NCBI RefSeq assembly: GCF_014199625.1
Contig: NZ_JACHNY010000004.1
Location: 62,001-126,000, forward strand
Length of the DNA stretch: 64,000 bases
Origin: Sphingomonas abaci
GTDB lineage: Bacteria; Pseudomonadota; Alphaproteobacteria; Sphingomonadales; Sphingomonadaceae
Reading direction: 5' to 3'
In this document: positions 16,814-25,752 of the stretch, in pieces
Layout: each line of letters begins with the position of its first letter
Position numbering within the stretch: position 1 is the first letter of the stretch
Position numbers and translations under genes: made by a program
The notes under the pieces: generated by a model
Databases searched by the model: none
What the model saw: only the letters and a program-made list of their open reading frames with translations
What the model was told of the DNA's origin: nothing

Positions 16814-17296
16814 GTGATCGGATCGAAGGTCAAAGCGCGCCTTGATGCGCTGGGCATGACCCAAACGGAGCTGGCGGCCGAGGTGGGCGTCACCCAAGGC
16901 ACGATCGCCAGCCTGATCTCGGGACGGTCGAACGGATCGAAGCACCTGCACAAGATCGCGCGGGCGCTACGCACCAGCCCGGAATATCTCTTGGGCGAGA
17001 CAGATGTCGTTAGTCCGCGAGAGGCACCAACCGAACCCGCTTATCTAAAGACCGTCGTCATGCACGTCGCGATGCCGAATTGCGATGCACTGACAGCGAT
17101 GTTCAACGGGCTACTGCGGAACGTCGATCTAACTTTAGCTCGCGGCGACGTTGCTCGGCAGCTTGCTGAGCTGCTTCCCATCGGGCTTGCAACGCTTGCA
17201 GATTTGCGGCCCGATCCTTTGGAACCCCAGCATCCCGGCGATCATGCATCAGCCGTAGCATCCGACGCCATGCGGCATCCCGTACCGCAACCGTGA
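16814..17296 (+). CDS. CI-like repressor (XRE family)
   Basis: A 160-residue protein from a GTG at 16814. MTQTELAAEVGVTQGTIASL is a clear XRE helix-turn-helix at residues 15-34. No S24 peptidase region is present, so it would not be cleaved like lambda CI and resembles the short P2-type repressors. It is divergent from the Cro-like gene and should hold the lytic promoter off. Confidence 0.82.
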   Translation: MIGSKVKARLDALGMTQTELAAEVGVTQGTIASLISGRSNGSKHLHKIARALRTSPEYLLGETDVVSPREAPTEPAYLKTVVMHVAMPNCDALTAMFNGLLRNVDLTLARGDVARQLAELLPIGLATLADLRPDPLEPQHPGDHASAVASDAMRHPVPQP

Positions 17297-17435
17297 CCGC
17301 GCATTCGGTGTCGCACGGTATGCAGCCTTCGCTGCATCCTGCCTTCTTCAGATTAGCTCCCACCCCGCGCGACGTAACGAAATTGGATCATTTTCAAAGC
17401 GAAACAGCATCCATTCCAGTGCTAACGGCGCGCGC

Positions 17436-17948
17436 ATGACGCCCCCCCGCGCCCCCCTGACCCCCCGCCAATCGGAATGCCTGCGCCTGGTCTGGGAGCG
17501 GCAGGCGACCAGCAAGGAAATCGCGCTCGATCTGGGGATCAGCAAGAAGACGGTGGACGAATATCTGGCCCAAGCCGTCAGGGCCTTGGGCGCGGCCGAT
17601 CGGCGCGAGGCGGCGCGCCTCGCCTTTGGTCCGATGACGGCGGCCGAGACGGTCAACGCCCCCCTGCCCGACCCCCGGACCGCGTCCGAGGGGGACCGGG
17701 ACCGGGTATCCGATGCCCCCAATTTCACGCCACAAGCGCCTCTGTCGACGATGGCGTCGCCGCCCGTCCGCCCCTGGCGAACTGCGGAGCGGCCACGCAA
17801 TACGATGACGTTGGTGCAGATCCTGGGCTGGATGGCGATGACCGTCACCGGCTCGCTGGTGGCGCTGGCGGCATCCGCTTCCATCGGCGCGGCCATGCCG
17901 GGGATCTGGCGGCCGGTGCTGGTGGCGATTCGTCGGCTCACACACTAG
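17436..17948 (+). CDS. LuxR-type HTH protein with C-terminal membrane segment
   Basis: A 170-residue protein. LTPRQSECLRLVWERQATSK followed by EIALDLGISKKTVDEYL is a GerE/LuxR helix-turn-helix at the N-terminus, with no receiver domain. A Pro-rich linker leads to a hydrophobic segment, ILGWMAMTVTGSLVALAASA, at about residues 130-150, so DNA binding may be tethered to the membrane. It heads a plus-strand block of four genes set between the repressor and the tail genes, oriented with the repressor. Confidence 0.7.
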   Translation: MTPPRAPLTPRQSECLRLVWERQATSKEIALDLGISKKTVDEYLAQAVRALGAADRREAARLAFGPMTAAETVNAPLPDPRTASEGDRDRVSDAPNFTPQAPLSTMASPPVRPWRTAERPRNTMTLVQILGWMAMTVTGSLVALAASASIGAAMPGIWRPVLVAIRRLTH

Positions 17949-17984
17949 GCCGTGGGGGCGTCCCCTGCGGAAAGGGGAGCCACC

Positions 17985-18344
17985 ATGCTGAATACTCGTC
18001 TCGAAGTCGCCCGCTCGGTTGGGATGCCGCTGATCAAGATGGAAGAGCATCTTGACCAGGCGCTGACCCAGGCCGCCGCGATGCAGACCGCCGCGATCAA
18101 TGGCCGTCGCCGCGCCAAGCTGCCGCTGGAAGCCGGCGAAGATGCGCTGACGCTGATCGCCGATGCGACTGCGCAGCTGCTCGCCGCGCGCAAGGCGGTG
18201 CATCAGGCGCATCGCCTGTTCCGTCAGGAACAGACCAACATGGGCCTCGGCGTCGTCAGCTACGGCGATTACGGCGATACGCCCGAGGGATCGTCGTCCA
18301 CGCGCGCCGATGTCGCGCCGCTCCACGTCGTCCAAGCGGCGTGA
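17985..18344 (+). CDS. hypothetical protein, helical
   Basis: A 119-residue protein with an ATG at 17985 after AAAGGGGA. It is mostly alpha-helical, with Ala/Leu heptads at about residues 20-75, and a Gly/Asp/Tyr-containing tail. It is the second gene of the plus-strand block. No family is recognised. Confidence 0.6.
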   Translation: MLNTRLEVARSVGMPLIKMEEHLDQALTQAAAMQTAAINGRRRAKLPLEAGEDALTLIADATAQLLAARKAVHQAHRLFRQEQTNMGLGVVSYGDYGDTPEGSSSTRADVAPLHVVQAA

Positions 18345-18391
18345 GATGGATGGCTTGACGCCATGCCATTCGGGTGCAGAGGAGCGTGCGC

Positions 18392-18841
18392 ATGAGCGCG
18401 CTCCTCTTCCTGGTCCTGTTGCTAGGCTGCTGCGGCTACGCGCTGCTGCGCGGCGATGGGCCGGAGCGGGTAGCCGCCGGATTGCAGATCGGAGCCTTTG
18501 CGCTGGGGCTGACGCTGCACCGGCTGGTCGAATCCAACAGCTATGCCACGGCACTGCCGGCGACGATGGTCATCGACTTGGTGCTACTGGCGGCGCTGAT
18601 CGCGCTGACGCGCCTTTCGACGCGGTTCTATCCCTTCTGGCTGGGGACGTGGCAGGGCGCGGCCGTGGTGGCGCACCTGGCCAAGCTGCTCGATCCAGGG
18701 ATGCTGCCGACCGGCTATGGCTTCCAGACCGGCTTCTGGGCCTATCCGATGCTGATCGCCACGGCGGTCGGCACCTGGCGGCACCGCAAGCGGGTGGCGA
18801 GCGGCGACCCAGATCCAGGCTGGCGCTCGCAGGTGAGCTGA
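18392..18841 (+). CDS. hypothetical integral membrane protein
   Basis: A 149-residue protein from the ATG at 18392, preceded by GAGGAG. Four to five hydrophobic segments are visible, at about residues 1-18, 25-45, 55-75, 85-98 and 108-128. It probably sits in the inner membrane. Prophage membrane proteins expressed with the repressor often give superinfection exclusion, but nothing in the sequence proves this. Confidence 0.6.
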   Translation: MSALLFLVLLLGCCGYALLRGDGPERVAAGLQIGAFALGLTLHRLVESNSYATALPATMVIDLVLLAALIALTRLSTRFYPFWLGTWQGAAVVAHLAKLLDPGMLPTGYGFQTGFWAYPMLIATAVGTWRHRKRVASGDPDPGWRSQVS

Positions 18842-18854
18842 TCGAGGCGGCGGC

Positions 18855-19184
18855 ATGACGCGGGACGATCTGGCCCGCTCGGCCGAACGCATCCTGGAAC
18901 GGCGACGAATGCGCGACCGGTTCTTCCAAGGCGATCTGGACGGCTTCGGTGAACCGGCATGGGATATGCTGCTGACGCTGGTAGCGCGGGGCGGCACCAC
19001 GCCGGCCGAGCTGCTGGTCGCGGCGGTGCCGATGGATGCGGATATCGTGCGCAACTATCTGCTTTGGCTGCAATCGCATTCGCTCGCCGCGATCGAGGGC
19101 GAGACGGTCAGCCTGGCCCGGCGCGGGTGGGAGCAAATGGCGGGCTATCTGGCGGCCGAGGCGCAGTGGGCGGCGGCCGCGTAG
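18855..19184 (+). CDS. winged-helix-like small protein
   Basis: A 109-residue protein from the ATG at 18855. WDMLLTLVARGGTTPAELLV and the following VRNYLLWLQSHSLAAIEGETVSL look like a MarR-type winged helix. It ends three bases before the stop of gpD on the other strand, so the plus block and the late operon converge without an obvious terminator. Confidence 0.6.
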   Translation: MTRDDLARSAERILERRRMRDRFFQGDLDGFGEPAWDMLLTLVARGGTTPAELLVAAVPMDADIVRNYLLWLQSHSLAAIEGETVSLARRGWEQMAGYLAAEAQWAAAA

Positions 19185-19187
19185 CGA

Positions 19188-20228
19188 TCAGACGGCGCTT
19201 TCCAGCTTCAGCCGCGTCCCATAGCCCTGCTCGCCCAGATCGTGGGTCACCTCGGCGATCAGCCATGTGGTCGCGTCGATTTCCGCTTTGAAGCCGGACG
19301 CGGTCACGCGCTGCTCGGGATAGAGATCCGCACGGCCGAGGGCGAGCGTCAGATCGAGCGTCGCGGCCTGGCGCGCGGCGCGCCTGCGTTCCGCCTCGGC
19401 CGCCCGCTTCGCCTCGGCCTCGCTGGTATAGACCCGCGCCAGCTTCTTCGCGCCATCCGCGTTGCCGGCGGTCACCTCCTGCCGCTTCGCCTTGCCGCGA
19501 TCGTGCCAGACGGCGGTGACGCCGGGGGCATCGTCGCGCTTGGCAATGCGGTAGCCGTGCTTGTCGCCGACGCGCCTGGTTAGGGTCACCGCCGGCAGGG
19601 CGCGACCGGTCGCCGTCTCGCCCGCGCCGATCGGCGACAGGATCAGCACCCCGGCCTTGATCGTCGCGACCGCATCATGCTCGCGCCCCAGGCGGCGCAG
19701 GAAGGCAAGGTCGCTTTCCCGGCTCTGCGCCTTGGCGGTGACGGCGATGCCGGCGAGGCGGGCTGCGCAGCGGGGTTTCCAGCCATGCGCTTTGGCGACG
19801 TCGCTGACGATCGCGCCCAGCGTCGACTTCGACCAGCTCCGCTCGCGCCGGACGGTCGCCGCGCCGGTGAAGTCGGCCGACCGCGCGGTGACGCTGATCA
19901 GGTCGGGCGCGCCGTCATGCGCCACCTCGTCAATGATGAAGCGGCCCTTGTCGACCAAGCCGGGGGCGACGTCGCTGCCCTGGAGCCATCCCAGCGACAC
20001 GCTGACGGCCGCGCCGATCTTCGGCAGCGGGGCCGCGCCGTCGCTGTCATCGATCTGGATCGTCAGCTCGTCCGCCTGACCCTCGCGCTTGTCGGTCAGG
20101 GTGAGCGCGACCAGGCGCGGGCGCGGCCGGCCGCCGCCTGGCGGTTGCACCTTGCCCTTCAGCCGGGGCGTGATGTCCAGGCCGTCGACTGTCACCTGAT
20201 AGTCAGGGATGGCGTTGACGAAGGCCAT
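19188..20228 (-). CDS. D: phage late control D protein (tail, gpD)
   Basis: A 346-residue tail protein equivalent to P2 gpD, the baseplate hub related to T4 gp27. FVNAIPDYQVTVDGLDITPR at the N-terminus and ESDLAFLRRLGREHDAVATI in the middle are family signatures. The start overlaps the end of gpU (ATGA). It is the last gene of the FI-D late operon. Confidence 0.9.
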   Translation of the reverse strand: MAFVNAIPDYQVTVDGLDITPRLKGKVQPPGGGRPRPRLVALTLTDKREGQADELTIQIDDSDGAAPLPKIGAAVSVSLGWLQGSDVAPGLVDKGRFIIDEVAHDGAPDLISVTARSADFTGAATVRRERSWSKSTLGAIVSDVAKAHGWKPRCAARLAGIAVTAKAQSRESDLAFLRRLGREHDAVATIKAGVLILSPIGAGETATGRALPAVTLTRRVGDKHGYRIAKRDDAPGVTAVWHDRGKAKRQEVTAGNADGAKKLARVYTSEAEAKRAAEAERRRAARQAATLDLTLALGRADLYPEQRVTASGFKAEIDATTWLIAEVTHDLGEQGYGTRLKLESAV

Positions 20229-20638
20229 CAGGCGCGTCCGGCCGCCGACTGGCGCGGGGCGGCGTCGACGGCGAGTAGATCGATGGTGAACTCGATCTTG
20301 CGCGCCTTGCCATCCCCGAAAAACGCAGACTTCTTCTCCTGGATGCCGGTGATGACCCAGGCCCCATAGACCTTGCCGGTGCCGTCGGTCAGCGACCAGC
20401 AATCGCCGGTCGCGGCCATGTCGCGCAGCTCGTCGAGCGACGCCTCGCCAGCTTGTAGCTCCGCCATGGCGACGCCGGTCAGGCTGATCGTGTCTTCGCC
20501 GGGGCCGGTGTACTGGTGCGCGTCGCTGGTGCCGACGCGCCCGGTGCGGGCGTGCCGCCAATCGCTGCTTCGCGACAGCTCGGCCGGGGTCAGGGTGGGC
20601 AGCTCGAAGACGAACAGGCCAAGCGCCATCATCGACAT
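20228..20638 (-). CDS. U: phage tail protein U
   Basis: A 136-residue homologue of P2 gpU, a tail terminator protein. MMALGLFVFELPTLTPAELS at the start and WVITGIQEKKSAFFGDGKAR near the C-terminus are characteristic of the family. It lies in T-U-D order and overlaps D by four bases. Confidence 0.92.
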   Translation of the reverse strand: MSMMALGLFVFELPTLTPAELSRSSDWRHARTGRVGTSDAHQYTGPGEDTISLTGVAMAELQAGEASLDELRDMAATGDCWSLTDGTGKVYGAWVITGIQEKKSAFFGDGKARKIEFTIDLLAVDAAPRQSAAGRA

Positions 20639-20640
20639 GG

Positions 20641-23121
20641 TCAGTATCCGTAGTCAGGGGTGTCTGCGAGCGACGATCGCGCCGCACGATCGGCGACCTG
20701 GTCGCGCCGATCGAGCGCATCGGAGACGGCGCGGGCGATGGCGTCCCCGAGATCCTGCGGGCTTTGCCCAGGCACGCTGTTGACGTGCACGGTGACGCTG
20801 ATCGGCGCGCGCGCGGCGCTGGCGGGGAACGGTGCCGGCGCGGCCATGGCGGGGACGGTGCCGATGCCCAGGGTCGCACCGATCGCCAGCGCCTTGGTCA
20901 GCACGCCCGAGGATTGCTCGATGCGCAGCGGACTGCCGGGCGTCCCGTCCAGGGCGTCGGTTAGCCGGCCGGAGACGTCGCCGATGCGGCGCACCGGACC
21001 TTTCGCCCCGGCGGCAATGCCCTGGTCCAATCCTTCCATCATGTACCCGCCGAAGCTCATGAAGACTCGGCTTGGCGAGTGGATGCCGAGCTTTTTCTTG
21101 AAGGTGTCCATGGCGATGCCCGCCAGACGCATGATCGCCATAGCAACAGCGCCGGCCTGCCCGGTGATGCCACCGATCAGGCCCGCGACGATGTTGACGC
21201 CGATAGACGAAAAACGCTGGGGTAGCGTCAGGAACCAGTCCAACGCCGATCGCGCGCTATCCTTCATGGTCTGCCATGCCCCGGCAAACCATGCCGTGAT
21301 TGGCCCCCAATTCTTATAGATGAGATAGGCCGCCGCACCGATAGCGACGACGCCGGCAACAACCGCAAGCGCAATCCCGACGACGGGCAGCATACCAATC
21401 CCAAGAGCGCCCGATGCGAACGCCAGCGCCGAAAAGGGCGCGATGAGGCCGGCGATGACGATCGCACCGCCCCCCAGGACAAAGAACAGGCCGGCGAAGG
21501 CGGCCGCGCCGACCATAACCGCCTTGGTCGCCTCCGGATGGCGCTGGGCGACGTCGCCAATCCAGGTGGCGAAGGCTACAGCCTTTTCCGTCACGGCATT
21601 GACGGTAGGCAGCAGCTGCGATGCCAAGGTGATTGCCAAGACGCTGCCATTTACCGTCAACTTCTTTGTCTGCTCGGCCGAATCCTTCATCCGCTCGGCG
21701 AAATCGCGATCGGTGGTGCCGCTAGCGCCGGCGGCCTCGGCGCGGATGCGGCGATATTCCTCCATGTTCTGGATCAGCGGGCGCAGGCCCTGCTGGACCT
21801 GGGCATCTTCGAACAGATAGCCGAGCTTCGATAGGTCGCCCTTCAGCGTCTTGTTGGTCAGCTCGGCGATGGCTTCCAGCGGCGTCTTGCCTTCCTTGTA
21901 CGCCTTTTTCAGCGCCTCGGGCAGGTTGACGCCCATCTTTTCAAACGCCTTGTTGGTGGCGGGCGAGGCGATCTTCTGGAGGATATTGGACAGGTTGGTG
22001 CCGGCGGTCGCGCTGTCGCCGGCCCCCTTGCGCACGATCTGAAGGCCGGCGGCGAGATCCGCGACGGCATCGGTGCCGGTCTGGCCCAAGCCCTGATAGG
22101 CGGCGGACAGCGCCGGGAAATACTGCGCCATGTCCTTGATCTCGAATGCGCCCGCCTTGCCGGCGGTCGCCATGATGTCGATGACCTTGCCGGTTTCGGC
22201 CACCGGCACCTTCAGGCTGTCCTTCGCGGCGAAGGCAGCGGCGGATAGGTCTGCAATTTCAGCCTTGTAGGCGGTGGAGGCCCGGCCGATCGGCGTCATC
22301 ATCGCCACCGCGTCAGGCACCTTCGCGCCCAAGCCCGCCAGCGTGTCAACGCCGGCTTGCAAGTCGGCCGGCATCTGATTGGCGGCGCGGGCGGCAATCA
22401 GGAGCTGGCGGCCGAGCTGGGCGGATGCCTGGCGCGATAGATCCGCTTTCTGCCCGATATCGGTCATCACCGATTCAAACTCTTGCGCCTTTTTCACCGC
22501 GGCGATTTGCGGCGCGGCCATGATCATGCCGGTGCCGATCGCGGCCGCGCCGCTCGCCGCCATGCCGGTCGCCGCGCCCTGCATCCGCTGGAAGCGCTGA
22601 CGGCCGGCGTTCATGCGCCGCTCGCGATCGGCGAGCTGCTGCATCCGTCGCGACTGTTCCTCGATCTCGCGATTGGCTCCCGCCATTTGCTGGCGCAGCT
22701 CGCGCTCGTGACGAGCCAAATCCCTGGTCGAGATGCCGGCCGCGCCCAGGCGCTCGCGCAGCTCGTTTAGCTGGCGGGTTTCGGCCTGGTGCTGGCGCTC
22801 CAGCCGCTGCGCCTCGGTGCGCGCGCGGGCGAAGTCGCGGGTCATTGCGCGCGTGGGATTGGCCGCCTGGCCCATGGCGCGGCCGAGATCGGTCACGCGC
22901 TGGCGGGCGGCCTGCAACTCGCCCTGGGTGGACCGCAGGCCGGTCTTCAGCTCGCGGAAGCCGGCGATATCGGACTGCGCCCGCTCCAGGCCTTTCAGCC
23001 GCTGCTGGGTCGAGGCCAGCGCCTGGCCCGCTCGGCCGGCCCCGGTGGTCAGGTCGCGCAAAGGCCGGCTGAAGCGGTCGCCAGCTTCGAGCAGCATCCG
23101 GATACGGAGATTGCGGTCCAT
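20641..23121 (-). CDS. T: phage tail tape measure protein (gpT)
   Basis: An 826-residue protein that sets tail length. Residues about 15-190 form long Arg/Gln/Glu-rich coiled coils. The TP901-type tape-measure core follows at about residues 215-520. A hydrophobic block at about 560-620 is the usual membrane-spanning part, and the tail includes KLGIHSPSRVFMSFGGYM, typical of tape measures. It follows the E/E' pair as in P2. Confidence 0.93.
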   Translation of the reverse strand: MDRNLRIRMLLEAGDRFSRPLRDLTTGAGRAGQALASTQQRLKGLERAQSDIAGFRELKTGLRSTQGELQAARQRVTDLGRAMGQAANPTRAMTRDFARARTEAQRLERQHQAETRQLNELRERLGAAGISTRDLARHERELRQQMAGANREIEEQSRRMQQLADRERRMNAGRQRFQRMQGAATGMAASGAAAIGTGMIMAAPQIAAVKKAQEFESVMTDIGQKADLSRQASAQLGRQLLIAARAANQMPADLQAGVDTLAGLGAKVPDAVAMMTPIGRASTAYKAEIADLSAAAFAAKDSLKVPVAETGKVIDIMATAGKAGAFEIKDMAQYFPALSAAYQGLGQTGTDAVADLAAGLQIVRKGAGDSATAGTNLSNILQKIASPATNKAFEKMGVNLPEALKKAYKEGKTPLEAIAELTNKTLKGDLSKLGYLFEDAQVQQGLRPLIQNMEEYRRIRAEAAGASGTTDRDFAERMKDSAEQTKKLTVNGSVLAITLASQLLPTVNAVTEKAVAFATWIGDVAQRHPEATKAVMVGAAAFAGLFFVLGGGAIVIAGLIAPFSALAFASGALGIGMLPVVGIALAVVAGVVAIGAAAYLIYKNWGPITAWFAGAWQTMKDSARSALDWFLTLPQRFSSIGVNIVAGLIGGITGQAGAVAMAIMRLAGIAMDTFKKKLGIHSPSRVFMSFGGYMMEGLDQGIAAGAKGPVRRIGDVSGRLTDALDGTPGSPLRIEQSSGVLTKALAIGATLGIGTVPAMAAPAPFPASAARAPISVTVHVNSVPGQSPQDLGDAIARAVSDALDRRDQVADRAARSSLADTPDYGY

Positions 23122-23122
23122 G

Positions 23123-23251
23123 TCAGTCCTTGATGCCGGCGCGTGCCTTGGCGCGCTCGATCGCCATCGCGTGCCAGCCCATCAGCTCGACCACGCCCAT
23201 CGCGTCCATGGCGGCCGGCCCCCATCCGAAGACGGTGGCGAGATCCGCCAT
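23123..23251 (-). CDS. GpE family tail protein (E' reading frame)
   Basis: A 42-residue frame, MADLATVFGWGPAAMDAMGV and onwards, recognisable as the GpE/E' family. It lies in the -1 frame relative to gene E. No stop separates it from the slippery site at 23311-23317, so it is probably made mainly as the tail of the E-E' fusion. Independent initiation at the ATG at 23251 is possible. Confidence 0.85.
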   Translation of the reverse strand: MADLATVFGWGPAAMDAMGVVELMGWHAMAIERAKARAGIKD

Positions 23252-23604
23252 CACCGCTTCTACTCGGTCGGGAAGGCCGACCGGATCGCCGCCTTGGCAG
23301 CACTCGGCAACAAAAAATCCATCACCTCGCCACCGAACTGCATCAGGTCGGCAACGTCCATGCTCGCGCCCTTCAGGATTTGCGGCGAGGTGATACGCGG
23401 CAGCAGGATTTCCAGCGACAGGACGTCGAGCTGGTTGAGCGCGGACAGCGTCAGGCCGCGCAATTCGCCCGAGCCGGGCTTGCGAATGGTGACTTTCTGG
23501 CCGGCCTCGATCAGGACGGTGTCGCCGTGCATGACGGGGCCGTCGAGGGTGATTTGACGCGTGGAAAGGTTGGTCGCCTGGTTGGTCGGGATCTGGTCGG
23601 TCAT
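23123..23604 (-). CDS. E-E' tail assembly fusion by programmed -1 frameshift
   Basis: Ribosomes reading gene E meet T TTT TTG (minus strand 23317-23311), codons Phe97-Leu98. A -1 slip continues through VAECCQGGDPVGLPDRVEAV, with no stop, into MADLATVFGWG of E', giving about 160 residues. P2 uses the same T6G heptamer for its E+E' tail assembly chaperone. Frame arithmetic was checked base by base. Confidence 0.85.
23260..23604 (-). CDS. E: phage tail assembly protein E
   Basis: A 114-residue homologue of P2 gpE, one of the tail assembly chaperones. The ATG at 23604 gives MTDQIPTNQATNLSTRQITL, and the core IRKPGSGELRGLTLSALNQL with ITSPQILKGASMDVADLMQF is typical. The unshifted product ends at a TAG at 23260-23262, shortly after the slippery site. 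It lies between FII and T. Confidence 0.9.
   Translation of the reverse strand: MTDQIPTNQATNLSTRQITLDGPVMHGDTVLIEAGQKVTIRKPGSGELRGLTLSALNQLDVLSLEILLPRITSPQILKGASMDVADLMQFGGEVMDFLLPSAAKAAIRSAFPTE
23311..23317 (-). promoter_or_regulatory. -1 frameshift slippery heptamer
   Basis: TTTTTTG on the minus strand is positioned as X-XXY-YYZ in the E frame (GAT TTT TTG). It is identical to the P2 E/E' slip site. It lies 51 bases before the E stop. Confidence 0.88.
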
Positions 23605-23681
23605 GGCACGGACTTTCGGGAACGATGCAGCGGCACGGCCGCCGGGGGCGCGGGGCGGCGTGCGCCGCCCCGGCCGGTGGG

Positions 23682-24188
23682 TCAGAGGATCGCGTTGCGC
23701 AGCTCGGCGTAGCGGTCGACGCCGTCCACGATGTAGACGCCGTTGAGGAGGTCGATCTCGACCAGGACGCGGCCGTCCCACTCCTCGCGCAGGTAGGACA
23801 AGGCCCACTTGTCCTTGAACTCGCCGCCTTCGCCGACCTTGGCTTCGCCCTTGTCGATCTCGACCGGGCGACCGCGCATGGTGATATCGACCCGCGTCAC
23901 CTCGCCGGTCGAATCGTCCTGGTAGCCACCGGCGAAGCGGCGGAAGGTGCCGGCGACGCCAGGCGTGCCGAGCTGGCGGATGGAATCACGCATCGGTCCG
24001 CCGCAGGTGGTTTCCAGCTCCAGCTTTTCGAGGCCCATATCGATGGTCACCTCGCCGATCATTCCAGCACCGCGCCAGTCTTCGCCCTTCATGGCGATCT
24101 TGGGCAGAGTGACGGAGGAAACCTGTCCCATCCAGGACTGGCCCTCGTTAAAAACGTCCATAATCTTGAGCTTGCGCGGCAACGCCAT
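23682..24188 (-). CDS. FII: phage major tail tube protein (FII)
   Basis: A 168-residue structural protein that polymerises into the inner tail tube. MALPRKLKIMDVFNEGQSWM and the ending LNGVYIVDGVDRYAELRNAI are diagnostic of P2 FII. It follows the sheath gene by 37 bases. Confidence 0.95.
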   Translation of the reverse strand: MALPRKLKIMDVFNEGQSWMGQVSSVTLPKIAMKGEDWRGAGMIGEVTIDMGLEKLELETTCGGPMRDSIRQLGTPGVAGTFRRFAGGYQDDSTGEVTRVDITMRGRPVEIDKGEAKVGEGGEFKDKWALSYLREEWDGRVLVEIDLLNGVYIVDGVDRYAELRNAIL

Positions 24189-24225
24189 GGGATTGGCTCC
24201 TGGTTAGTGTGAGAAGGTGGCGGGA

Positions 24226-25380
24226 TCAGGCGGCGACGGCGGCCGCGAAGTCCTGGAAATATTCGCCCGTGATCCGCTGATTGAGCAGCAGGTTTTCGAG
24301 CGGCGGGACCGGCGTATAGTCGTAGTCGATCACGACTTTGCCGGCCTGGAGCGTCGCCACCGTGTTCTTGGTGGCATCGAACCAGGCGCGGCCACCGATC
24401 AGCTGACCGGCCGCGACCAGCTCGCGCAGCTTGCCGTTGATCGTCTCCACGATGTCCTTGACCAGGCTGGGCTTCAGCGGCTTGTCGATCGCCCACATCA
24501 TGCCGCCCGCGATCGTGTCCTGGATCACCTGGGCGGCGCGGGTGGCGCTTTCGAAGGCGAACAGCGGTTCGGTCGAGCAGGTGCGCGACCCCCAGAAGCG
24601 GAAGCCTTCGCCGGTGCGGATCAGCGCCGTGATCTGCTTGTCGTTGAGCAGATTGGCTTCGCAATAGGGGTCCTGGACGTCGAAGCCGACGTCGCGGGTC
24701 AGGCCGATCACGCCGTTTACGGGCACGTTGGACAGCGTGCGGTGCCAGCCTTCCTCCTGGTCGATCTTCGCGCGAAGACCCAGGGCATAGGCGACCGCGA
24801 AGCCGGTCACGTTGGTCGCGGCCTTGCTGTCGAAGGCGAGGAAGTTGGGCCAAAGGAGCATCAGCTCGCGGCCCGAGGCGTTGGCGCGATCGGCGATGGC
24901 GCTGGCGGTGTCGTCGCCGATCGCCTTGGCATAGACCATGGCGCGCAGCCGCTGCGCGATCACCTGAAGCGCGGCGCGGACCGGCAGCGTGTCGAGGCCG
25001 GGCGCGCCGAGGATGCGCGGGCGGACGCCGACCTGGCCCTCGGCCGCCAGCAGCGCCTGCATCCCGGTCTTCAGTCCGTTGGTGGTGGTGCCGATGACCG
25101 CCGCGTTGGTGGCATTGGCGTCCGCGCCCGGCGCGACGCGGACGACGACGACCGGGCAGCGGACCTGGTCGGCGATGGCGCGCAGGGACCGCGACAGCGT
25201 ACCGGTGGTGCCGGCCGCGCCGATCGCGGCGTCGATGTCGACGATCAGCGCCGGCCGGTCGAGCGGGAAGACCGCCGCATCGGCGTCCGGCGCGGTCACG
25301 ACCATGCCGATAACGCCGGTGGCGACGGTGATCAGGCTCCGGGTGCCCTCGTTGATTTCGGTGATCGTAATGCCGTGCAT
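24226..25380 (-). CDS. FI: phage tail sheath protein (FI)
   Basis: A 384-residue contractile sheath subunit. It begins MHGITITEINEGTRSLITVA and contains RDVGFDVQDPYCEANLLNDK and FWGSRTCS, all hallmarks of the P2 sheath. It lies directly after W, rather than after G as in P2. Confidence 0.95.
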   Translation of the reverse strand: MHGITITEINEGTRSLITVATGVIGMVVTAPDADAAVFPLDRPALIVDIDAAIGAAGTTGTLSRSLRAIADQVRCPVVVVRVAPGADANATNAAVIGTTTNGLKTGMQALLAAEGQVGVRPRILGAPGLDTLPVRAALQVIAQRLRAMVYAKAIGDDTASAIADRANASGRELMLLWPNFLAFDSKAATNVTGFAVAYALGLRAKIDQEEGWHRTLSNVPVNGVIGLTRDVGFDVQDPYCEANLLNDKQITALIRTGEGFRFWGSRTCSTEPLFAFESATRAAQVIQDTIAGGMMWAIDKPLKPSLVKDIVETINGKLRELVAAGQLIGGRAWFDATKNTVATLQAGKVVIDYDYTPVPPLENLLLNQRITGEYFQDFAAAVAA

Positions 25381-25389
25381 GGTTGGCTC

Positions 25390-25752
25390 CTATCGAGCGG
25401 TGAGGCTGCCGAACGGCAGGGAAAGGCGGGTGGCTGCGGTCGCGGCGGGCACGTCCAGGCGGACGCCGTCCAGGACCAGGGCGTAGGAGCCGGCGGGGCC
25501 GGCCTGCTGGATGGTGACGCTGGTCAGGCGCAAGCGCGGCTCCCAGCGCATGAGCGCCAGCGCCGTGGCGGCCTTCAGGCGCATCTGGCCGAGCGCGTTC
25601 ATCGGCTGGTCGATCAGGTCCGGCAGGTGCGAACCATAGTCGCGGCGCGCGAGGCGCGAGCCGATCGGCGTGGTCAGGATATCGCGGATCGACTGGCGCA
25701 GATGCTCCAGCCCTTCCAGGCGGCGGCCGGTGGTGACGGACATACCGATCAT
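25390..25752 (-). CDS. W: GPW/gp25 baseplate protein
   Basis: A 120-residue baseplate wedge protein. LRQSIRDILTTPIGSRLARR followed by DYGSHLPDLIDQP is the gp25/W signature. The start overlaps the end of V by four bases. A start three codons downstream (MSVTTG) is an alternative. Confidence 0.92.
   Translation of the reverse strand: MIGMSVTTGRRLEGLEHLRQSIRDILTTPIGSRLARRDYGSHLPDLIDQPMNALGQMRLKAATALALMRWEPRLRLTSVTIQQAGPAGSYALVLDGVRLDVPAATAATRLSLPFGSLTAR

Noticed and set aside
17103..17363. Minus-strand frame with several Cys near the repressor end
   Set aside because: It mostly overlaps the CI-like gene on the other strand and matches no family; kept out as unsupported.
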